This document shows positions 56,732-64,000 of a stretch of 64,000 nt of DNA, piece after piece. A program made the position numbers and the translations under genes. The notes beneath the pieces are model-generated. The model did not search any database. It saw only the letters and a list, made by a program, of their open reading frames with translations, and was not told the origin of the DNA. This DNA comes from Coniella vitis (lineage: Eukaryota; Ascomycota; Sordariomycetes; Diaporthales; Schizoparmaceae): contig WUJK01000007.1 in the NCBI GenBank assembly GCA_011317545.1, positions 1,302,001-1,366,000 of the forward strand. Reading direction: 5' to 3'. The stretch's first letter is position 1; every line of letters begins with the position of its first letter.

Positions 56732-59700
56732 CTAATAAACCTCGAGCACATAGCGGCCCTCCTCCTTCAGCCGCTCAATTTCCTTTCTCGGGTCAACTTT
56801 CTTGCCCGACTCCTTAGCCTCAGCGGCAATCGCCTCCTGAAGCACAGCCGTCACATCAGGCACAGGCCAAGTGGGACCGCAAAGGTAGAAGCTGCCCTCC
56901 TCCTTGATGTAGGCATCCACAATCGCACTTATGCTCTCACGCATGCGGTCCTGAATGTAAATCTTTTGCGGTTGGTCACGGCTAAAGGCTGCGCCAAGCA
57001 GCGTGATAACGCCGGCGTCCACATATGCCTCCCACTCCTCACCGTACAGGTACTCCTCGCGCTGGTGACGCGAACCCATGTACAACAGGATAGCGCCAAT
57101 CTCCTTGCCTTGAGCCTTCTGCATGGCGCGATACTGCACAAAGGCGCGGAAGGGCGCCAAACCAGTACCCAGTCCTGCCATGATGAGCGGGGCAGTGTCC
57201 TTGGTGGGCAGCTTCATGACGCTGGGCTTAACCGAGACAGTGACCGCAGAGCCAACAGGCAGAGTAGAGAGGTAGCGCGTGGCCTGACCAGTGCGTGTGC
57301 GACCCTTACTGTCGACCCAGTCGACAACAACAATCATCAAAGACACGCTGGTCGGGGTGACGGCCTGTGCGGACGCAATGGAGTACTCACGGCGCTTGAG
57401 AGGAGCGACAATGCGGACGAGATCATGGAACGAAGGCCGGGCTGAAGCAAATTCAGCCAAGACGTCAACGTACGTGTCCATGTCGACTTCAGAGCGGCGC
57501 TTGAACTCGTCTGCACCGTCCTTGCCTCCCAAGGAGGCCAGCTTCTGTTGCTCCAAGTCGTCGGTGGCGTGCTCGGCGAGCTGCTCGTAGAACCGCTTGG
57601 GGACCTTGCCCAGAATGTCAATGTTGTGAATGAGGGCCTGATAGACAGTGCGTGTCTCCAGCACCGTTACGTCCTCACGAGAGGGCACCTGGACAAGGTC
57701 GTCTGCATTCAAACCATAAGAAGCAATGAAGGCCGAAACCTGCGCAGGGTCGTTCTCAGCGTGGATACCGAGAGCTTCACCAATGTTGTAAGTGACACCA
57801 GAAGTACCCAGGTCGAACTCGATGTGGAAGATGTTACGGTCGTAGGTAAGCGGTGTGAGGCGGCGGTTCTCCTTGACGTGCACAGTCGCAGTCTTCACAG
57901 ATAGATCAGGGCGAAGGGCGGACTGCGTGCCATAGGCTTCCTTAAATGCAAGGGCCTTGGCAGCAGACTCCCAGTTGCTGAGCTGCAGATTCTCGATTGG
58001 CTCCTGCTTGTCAAAGCCAGCAAAGCTGCTTGTCTTGATAGCGCTGACGAGGCTGGGTGCAGCATACTCCGCAGGCAGGTCAGCCCAGGAAGCTGGAATC
58101 TCCACCTCAAAGAGACACTGGTTGATGGCATCGCGGCTTTCCTGTGTAGTACCCTCACGAGGAGCGGACAGGTGCTTGACAACATCGACTGCGCCGCCAG
58201 GTCTAGCAACACGAAGGAAAGCAAGCTCAGCCAAGAGCTCCAGATTAGACTCAAGCGCAGGCGAGAAGGACGAGTCAAAGATAAAGAGCTGTGCGGCCTT
58301 CTCTTGGATGCTCTTGCGGACAGCAGGAGATAGGCGCTTTTCGAGTTCATCATTCTTAAAGTTGGGCAGTCTCAGCAGGAGCTTGCCGCCCTCCTTGAGA
58401 CTCTTGAGAACATCTACGTTCTGAAGTAACTTCTCTTCACCCACATAAGTGACATCAGCTTCGTCAATGGCATAGGGTGCCTCGATGGTCTTGGCTGAGC
58501 TGCGAATATCGGTGCGAATCATGCCGCCCTGGATCAGGTTGTTGTGTGCCTCGTGCACGTAAATGTTGTTTGACGACTCGCGGGTGAAGTACTTGCCAAT
58601 GACAGCGGGCGAGTTGACGGCATTGGAATTGTCGACATCCCAGAAGGTGTACTGCTCCACTTGACCAGACGAAAGCGTCCAGTTGAGCTCAGGACTGCTG
58701 TTGTCCTTGGTGACGGAATCCTGGATGAACGAGTAGAAGGTCACAGGTGTCAAAGCCTCAGATGCAGCGTACTTGGCGTCCGTGACAGCAGGCGCCTGAG
58801 CCCACTTGCTCGAGAAGGAGACAGCGGTCAGGACGTCTGAATAGAGAATTGACTGGACAGCGGCGTCCTCGACGGCAGAGGTGTTGGGTACTTGGCCAAG
58901 AACAGTGATCTGACGGACGGAAATAGGGAGCGCGCTGAGGAAGGCCTCCTCAACAAAGGGCCGGTAGAGGCGCACACTGATGGCGCCAACCTTGGTGCCA
59001 CTTGCCGAGAGCTGCGACACAACCTGGTTTGCGACCTGAGCCTCGACGCTGCCAAAGACAACAAAAACAATCTCGGCGGCCTCATCGCCAAAGTATTCGA
59101 AAGGCTTGTAGTCGGTGCCCAGCTCGGTGTTGAAAGCATTCAAAAGGTCCAACACCTTGCCTACGGTGTCAAGGTGGCTGTTGAGGCCGAGAACATGCTG
59201 AGAAAGTTTGGTGTAGAGGTCACGGATGCCAGTCTCGCCAAGGGCGTCAATGACCCTGAAAGTTTCGCGCGATGTGCGAATTCCGTCGTAAATGTGCACG
59301 CTGGGTAGGATGTGAGCCATCAAAGTAGCCAGCAGCGCCATGTGTTGAGCCTCATAGGCCGACGAGCTGCTGACTAGACCGAGGCTAAGGTCTTCGGCGA
59401 TCTGGAGAGCGGAGCCATACTCGGAAACCAAGCCACTCTCATCGCTGTAGTCGGCAGCGGCAACATGTGCGACAAACGGGCTGGCAACGCTGTAGAGCAG
59501 GCTGAGCTGATCGAGAGCGCCCCGCAAGTTGCGCAGACTCAAGCTGGGAGCAAGGAGCGTCTGGGGGATGTGGCGCTTGGCGAGGTCGAAGTCGCTAGAG
59601 AAAATGTAACCGAGGGCAAACGCGCCAGCACCAGTGCGCGTCTGCAGCGGGTGGACAGCGGTGGTCGAAGAGTGGATGTTTGGCTCGGCGGCGCGGGACC

Positions 59701-59947
59701 ATTCACGCACAGCCAAGTCCAAGTCGAAGGTGGCAGGCGAGTAGGAGAAGATCTTATCGGAGAGCTTATAGGCAATCTGCTGGACAAGCAGCTGACCAGT
59801 GGCATAGGTTGGGCCCGAGATGGACGAGAGGGGCACCAACTGGCCAAGAGGGAGCGTGGCGGAGAGCTTGGAGAAGGCAGATGCTGCGCTGGTCTGGTCC
59901 TCGAGAGACACGCCGGACGCGCCCGACTCGGGGTGCTTGAGCTGCAT
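56732..59947 (-). CDS. MET10: Sulfite reductase [NADPH] flavoprotein alpha subunit
   Basis: Single exon, 1071 aa, close to yeast Met10 (1035). The N-terminal half has the pyruvate:ferredoxin-oxidoreductase-like region, with ATGQLLVQQIAYKLSDKIFSY and the FEYFGDEAAEIVFVVFGS stretch. The C-terminal half is a ferredoxin-NADP reductase module: FAD-binding RREYSIASA, then GLGTGLAPFRAFVQYRA, YMGSRHQREEYLYGEEW, IYIQDRM and FYLCGPTWPVPDV, ending RYVLEVY. There is no flavodoxin FMN domain, as expected for this subunit. With the siroheme subunit (Met5) it reduces sulfite to sulfide in sulfur assimilation, taking electrons from NADPH. ATG 59947 is the first ATG in a frame that stays open further upstream. 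The gene is intronless. Confidence 0.97.
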   Translation of the reverse strand: MQLKHPESGASGVSLEDQTSAASAFSKLSATLPLGQLVPLSSISGPTYATGQLLVQQIAYKLSDKIFSYSPATFDLDLAVREWSRAAEPNIHSSTTAVHPLQTRTGAGAFALGYIFSSDFDLAKRHIPQTLLAPSLSLRNLRGALDQLSLLYSVASPFVAHVAAADYSDESGLVSEYGSALQIAEDLSLGLVSSSSAYEAQHMALLATLMAHILPSVHIYDGIRTSRETFRVIDALGETGIRDLYTKLSQHVLGLNSHLDTVGKVLDLLNAFNTELGTDYKPFEYFGDEAAEIVFVVFGSVEAQVANQVVSQLSASGTKVGAISVRLYRPFVEEAFLSALPISVRQITVLGQVPNTSAVEDAAVQSILYSDVLTAVSFSSKWAQAPAVTDAKYAASEALTPVTFYSFIQDSVTKDNSSPELNWTLSSGQVEQYTFWDVDNSNAVNSPAVIGKYFTRESSNNIYVHEAHNNLIQGGMIRTDIRSSAKTIEAPYAIDEADVTYVGEEKLLQNVDVLKSLKEGGKLLLRLPNFKNDELEKRLSPAVRKSIQEKAAQLFIFDSSFSPALESNLELLAELAFLRVARPGGAVDVVKHLSAPREGTTQESRDAINQCLFEVEIPASWADLPAEYAAPSLVSAIKTSSFAGFDKQEPIENLQLSNWESAAKALAFKEAYGTQSALRPDLSVKTATVHVKENRRLTPLTYDRNIFHIEFDLGTSGVTYNIGEALGIHAENDPAQVSAFIASYGLNADDLVQVPSREDVTVLETRTVYQALIHNIDILGKVPKRFYEQLAEHATDDLEQQKLASLGGKDGADEFKRRSEVDMDTYVDVLAEFASARPSFHDLVRIVAPLKRREYSIASAQAVTPTSVSLMIVVVDWVDSKGRTRTGQATRYLSTLPVGSAVTVSVKPSVMKLPTKDTAPLIMAGLGTGLAPFRAFVQYRAMQKAQGKEIGAILLYMGSRHQREEYLYGEEWEAYVDAGVITLLGAAFSRDQPQKIYIQDRMRESISAIVDAYIKEEGSFYLCGPTWPVPDVTAVLQEAIAAEAKESGKKVDPRKEIERLKEEGRYVLEVY

Positions 59948-62444
59948 TGTGCGCCTTTGTCTCGTGTGAGGTCGCTGTTGAGGGACGAAGCGCAGGAAAG
60001 AAAACGGCAAATGCGCTGCGGGCCGATATCTGTATCCTATGGAGACTTCAGACACCGTCCAATGTCGACAAAGAGAAGGTTGTCGTCCGCGACTGATCTC
60101 TCACACAGGAACCACGGGGAAGGAAGGCGGGGAGAAACGAGGTCGGATTGGAAAATTGACAACGTTGAGGGGGGCAATCGAGAGCCCTTTTGGTATTAAT
60201 AACAAAGCCATTTCTCAGCAAGCCCAGAAATCACTTTTTTCCTTCCATGCCTGACTAGCTCCCGCGCGACCGGAGGAGCCGCATCCACGCTTGCCCATGG
60301 GCAATACTGGAATCAGTGTGGGAAAAAAAAAAATCAAATCTCTGTACGTCGGCTGGTCGCATACTGTGCCTGGCATGAGGCGCTGTGAGAGCGCGCTGTC
60401 GCATTAGATCAGGTCGTAGAAGAATTGCGCCATCACCGACCAATCAGCGGGCAAGTGCAATCCCAATGCGGGAAGTCTCGAAGCCGCGCCTCGATGGCAG
60501 TTACCGGGCTCGCTGAGGGCGGACTGGGCGGTAAAACTGGGGACTCCCCGGAACGTTCAGGCTATCGGTGCGGTAGAGCCGGTAAGCAGTGGGATCCACC
60601 GAGCCGGCCGACGATTTTTTGGCTTTGGTACATGGTCAGATTTGTGATGCGACGAATGGCGACATGGTCAGGTTGCGATGAGCAATGCGGCAAAAAGAAA
60701 AGCAGCTCATCCTGCCATTGGGTACGATGTAATACTATACATAGTATAAAGGAAAGCTCTGACGGTTGCACGTACCCTACCGAGCTCTTTCCTCATGCTC
60801 TGGTCAACACTTGAAGCTGAACCGCAGTCTCAGGGTATTGGCGACACTGGTCGATGGCTGGACGAGTTGACGTGTTCTGTCATGACTTTCTCATTGGACT
60901 GCCTGCCACTGCAATGACTTTTTCAGCGATCCATCTGCTCTGATTGTCAGTCTGCGAGTTGCCAATCACCCAGTATGCGCCGAGGTTCTATCCAAGCAGA
61001 CTTGCCGAACTTGCCCCGCGGGGTTCTGGAATGCTTGCCATACATAGTTGTATGCTACTATGTAGAGTACTATGTACTATAGTATAGTATAAGCTTGTTG
61101 GACTCTGACTGGTGCGCCTTTCGGGTGTTTTCTGGCGCCTTCCTGCGCTTCCACCCAGCCCACCAAATGCGAAATGGCCGAGAACGAACAAACGCGTACT
61201 GCCTGCATGCGGCTTGTACATACTATATATGTACAGCGTAGTAAAGTGTGGCTCTTGTGGCTCATTACATTCGGCAAGTGCCGAGCATCGAAGCCTTGAT
61301 CGAAGCCCCAATCAAACGGATGGAAGGGTGCTGCATTATAGAAGCGTAGGGAAACGTCACTCGCATCAATGTGTTGCTTTGGGCCGCAGCAGACTCCTTC
61401 CTCCAGAATCATCCGAGTCTCAATTTGCTGGTTAGTTTTAAGCATCTTTCTTTGATGATGACTCATTGATAATTATGATTGCTTGGACCTTATTTGATGC
61501 CTTGTTGTATCTCCTTAGCATTCAATATGTTTTTCCGGGGGAGGGGCGGTGAAACAAGGCTGACAAAGTATTCTGACTTATAGAAAAGCAAAATTGCTCA
61601 GATTCTTGAATATTACGCACTGTCGCTGTTCTGTTCGAGATAAGATGTAAGGACCATGAGTTTCACGTTTTTGATGGTCCAAGCACTCACTGGCAGCGGT
61701 TGAGATTTGCGCATTCCTAGGCTGCATAGTAAGCGTACATAGTATTTTGCCTCCCACTTTGGGGCTGCAGGTGCAGGTGCCCACCCCAAAACAGGGGTGC
61801 CCAGCCTGGAAGCAGGGGTCAAGCGTTGCTGCTACTATTGTCCGCGAAAACCACGCTTGTTGCTTGTGACAGGCTGCGGCTTTTGTGCGTGAACGACAAC
61901 CACTCAAGCGCTGTAGGTGTCCACTAGCATCTTAGGTTCATTGTCTTCAAATACTTACAACAACGCGGCGAACCCAGGTGGCCCTTTGCACTTCCGATCT
62001 CTGTCTTCGACGTTTACAGACGGTGTCGAGCAGGAAAGATTTAGAAGCCTCTATGAATTGTCATTTCGCGTGTGCGCTTCAAGTCTACTGGTGACTGGTA
62101 TGTACGTAGACGTTTATCAATCCTTGGTTGCATGCACCGTTCCAGGCGTTTTATCCATATTAGCTAACAGCCACACTTTTAGTCTTCGACGTCTTCAACA
62201 CCACCACCACCACGACGTTTGCCCATGCTTCGTGAACAGTTTCCGAACCCGAATCCCCAAAAGTCCAGCGCCAGCATAGTCAGTCTTGGCCGCCACGTCT
62301 GCTTCAAATCTCGCCGGTTGGCTTGACATTCGCCAATTGCGCTGCGGTGCGACATTGCACCTGCGATTGCCCGCTTACAGCCCAAGGCGTCCGGCCAGCG
62401 ACAGCAGCTTCGATTCGCCCATACCACGTCCTGCGGCAATCAAT
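59948..62444. other. 2.5-kb intergenic region between divergent MET10 and Cu-ATPase
   Basis: This is the promoter for both genes. It contains four TACATAGTA copies (60738, 61056, 61068, 61736). A CCAAT box (60437) lies about 490 nt upstream of MET10. I see no gene and no clear copper-response element near 62445. Confidence 0.6.
61056..61076. repeat. Two TACTATGTA copies, 12 bp apart
   Basis: Copies at 61056-61064 and 61068-61076, followed by CTATAGTATAGTATA. A near copy (TACATAGTT) lies at 61041. Confidence 0.85.
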
Positions 62445-64000
62445 ATGCCCTCCTCCTCCAAGAGAGCCAGCGGACCCAAGGGCGCTGCCCTCCGGTCTGA
62501 TCCTGTTGTAATCACCTCCTACAACGTCTCTAACCTCCATTGCCCCACGTGCGTCTCGGCCATCCAGCACGAGTTAAAAGAAGCCTTTGCCCACAGGATC
62601 AAATGGGTCTCTCCAAACATTGTCACCTCCGTCGTCACTGTGGAACACGACCCCTCGGTCAAAATTACCAAGATGGCTGACGTCTTGACAGAGGCCGGCT
62701 ACGATGTCTCTGGCGTTTCTTCCTCTGCCCCGGATATGGAAGACGCCTTGTCTCAGATCAATGCCCCGCCTGCCTCTCTCCATAACAACCAGGTGCCAGA
62801 TACCCGGCCGACCGCATACCGGGCTCTGTCAACATGGCTGGCAAGGGATCATTCCCAGGCCGAGGCCGCTCGCATCCATCTCTTAAACTGTGAACAGTGC
62901 CGCAGCTCTCAAGCTGATCCCTCTGCCCCAAATGCGTGCCATCCACAGCTGCGTGATGAAAACCTTCAGACTACCGCCGCATCCTCCTCTCCAACCTCTC
63001 GGCCGCAAGCCCACGCTGCCTCTTCATCCAAAGAAAACGATATGCCCTTCGTCACCATTCACTCAGATGACAAGAGCTCTAGTGACAAGAAGATATGGCG
63101 CGCAACCCTGGCAGTGGGCGGCATGACTTGTGCGGCTTGTGTCAACAACATCAAAGGTGTACTAGATTCCCAGGATTGGATCTTACAATCTTCAGTCAAC
63201 CTTGTATCCAATAGCGCGACCGTCGAATTCTATGACAAAGACCATGCCGACGATGTCGTGGAAGCTATAGAAGATGGCGGTTACGAAGCACATTTGGACA
63301 GTCTGGAGCTTATCGAAGAGGAGAGTGAAGAGCCTCTGGAGAGGACGGTCGAGATCCTGTTGGAGGGCATATACTGCTCGCACTGCCCAGACAGGGTCGT
63401 CAGTAGCTTGGCAGGCTTCAAGCAACACATTGAAGTCATTTCTGAACCTACCCAAGCACGGCCAATTATCAAGATTGCATACATCCCCGATGCTCCTCAC
63501 TTTACCATTCGACAAATCCTCGCAGCTGTAAAGGCTAGCGACCCGGCCTTGCAGGCCTCAATCTACCATCCGCCGAGTCTCGAGGAGCGTTCCAAAATGG
63601 CGCAACGCAAGCATCAGCGACGGCTACTATACCGGGCCGTCTTGACATTTATCGTGGCTATCCCAACCTTTATTATCGGCGTAATCTACATGTCTCTCAT
63701 ACAGGATCCGAACTCGTCGAAGGATTATCTCATGGATCCGTGGACTTCAGGCATAAGCCGTGCACAGATTGCCATGTTCATCATGGCGACTCCGGTATAT
63801 TTTTTCGCCGCTGATGTCTTCCATACCCGTGCTCTGAAAGAGATCAAGAATCTCTGGAGAAGAGGAAGCAAGGTACCTATCCTTCGAAGATTTTATCGAT
63901 TCGGCAGCATGAACACGTTGATGTCGCTTGGCACAACTATTGCATACGTCTCTTCAATCGCGCAGCTGATTGCAGCTGGAGTCAATAAACCTGATCACGT
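62445..64000 (+). CDS. Copper-transporting P-type ATPase, N-terminal part (cut by window edge)
   Basis: The frame is open from ATG 62445 to the right end (518 codons) and lacks a stop, so only the N-terminus is present. Three heavy-metal-associated domains are visible. HMA1 has LHCPTC (C33, C36), HMA2 the canonical GGMTCAAC (C229, C232) and HMA3 IYCSHC (C311, C314). HMA1 and HMA3 lack the usual Met. An additional CxxC (C149, C152) lies in the linker. A first membrane helix follows at about 394-418 (LLYRAVLTFIVAIPTF) and a second at about 440-457 (MFIMATPVYFFAADVFH), then MNTLMSLGTTIAYVSS. This is the CCC2/CRP1/ATP7 type, which moves Cu(I) into the secretory pathway or out of the cell. The catalytic DKTG and CPC motifs must lie beyond the window. 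Several HMA domains with a long Ser-rich linker favour the fungal copper-detoxification (CRP1-like) branch, but this is not certain. Confidence 0.93.
   Translation, partial: MPSSSKRASGPKGAALRSDPVVITSYNVSNLHCPTCVSAIQHELKEAFAHRIKWVSPNIVTSVVTVEHDPSVKITKMADVLTEAGYDVSGVSSSAPDMEDALSQINAPPASLHNNQVPDTRPTAYRALSTWLARDHSQAEAARIHLLNCEQCRSSQADPSAPNACHPQLRDENLQTTAASSSPTSRPQAHAASSSKENDMPFVTIHSDDKSSSDKKIWRATLAVGGMTCAACVNNIKGVLDSQDWILQSSVNLVSNSATVEFYDKDHADDVVEAIEDGGYEAHLDSLELIEEESEEPLERTVEILLEGIYCSHCPDRVVSSLAGFKQHIEVISEPTQARPIIKIAYIPDAPHFTIRQILAAVKASDPALQASIYHPPSLEERSKMAQRKHQRRLLYRAVLTFIVAIPTFIIGVIYMSLIQDPNSSKDYLMDPWTSGISRAQIAMFIMATPVYFFAADVFHTRALKEIKNLWRRGSKVPILRRFYRFGSMNTLMSLGTTIAYVSSIAQLIAAGVNKPDH

Noticed and set aside
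56564..57445. 293-codon open frame on the plus strand
   Set aside because: It is entirely antisense to the C-terminal half of MET10, a high-GC third-position gene that leaves stop-free shadows. It has no domain and no splice signals.
59465..60199. 244-codon open frame on the plus strand
   Set aside because: Antisense shadow of the MET10 N-terminus and promoter; low-complexity Arg/Gly-rich translation.

Overview
This window reads as nuclear DNA of a filamentous ascomycete (Pezizomycotina; the protein set fits Sordariomycetes, perhaps Hypocreales, but no marker gene fixes the order). The evidence is protein genes split by short GT-AG introns (mostly 60-150 nt, one of about 420 nt), typical fungal families (Zn2Cys6 and copper-fist factors, AIM21, TVP18, DASH/DUO1, a Pby1-type SurE plus TTL protein) and pyrimidine-rich leaders upstream of starts. 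Fifteen protein genes can be supported, one of them cut by the right edge. By my count they code for about 42% of the bases. I found no rRNA, tRNA, CRISPR array or intact transposon.

Layout. 1-7.2 kb: a small Ala/Pro/Glu-rich protein (+) and a copper-fist transcription factor (-), separated by 4 kb. 7.2-17.9 kb: a 10.7 kb stretch with no gene I can support, rich in simple repeats. 17.9-26.2 kb: an Rgt1-like Zn2Cys6 glucose-response regulator and a PMC1-type Ca2+-ATPase, both (-). 29.7-32.7 kb: a SurE nucleotidase domain and a tubulin-tyrosine-ligase domain that can be spliced into one Pby1-like protein; the splice donor overlaps the SurE stop codon. 33.7-42.9 kb: a cell-division neighbourhood with an uncharacterised nuclear-looking protein, DUO1 (kinetochore), RNH202 (RNase H2 subunit B) and MCM10 (replication); the first two share a divergent promoter with paired ACGCGT boxes. 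44.3-60 kb, all (-): AIM21 (actin), TVP18 (Golgi membrane), an unrecognised 490-aa protein with an ART/DUF3990-like segment, NTF2 (nuclear import) and MET10 (sulfite reductase alpha). 62.4-64 kb: the N-terminal part of a copper P-type ATPase (+).

How the genes relate. These are mostly housekeeping genes without operon structure. Two themes stand out: copper handling at both ends of the window (regulator and exporter, about 55 kb apart) and replication/mitosis in the middle. The strongest unexplained signal is non-coding. The 9-mer TACATAGTA (either strand) occurs 26 times where about 0.5 would be expected, and never inside a called exon. It often lies within GTAC-rich sequence with a 7-bp GTACATA/GTACATT unit.
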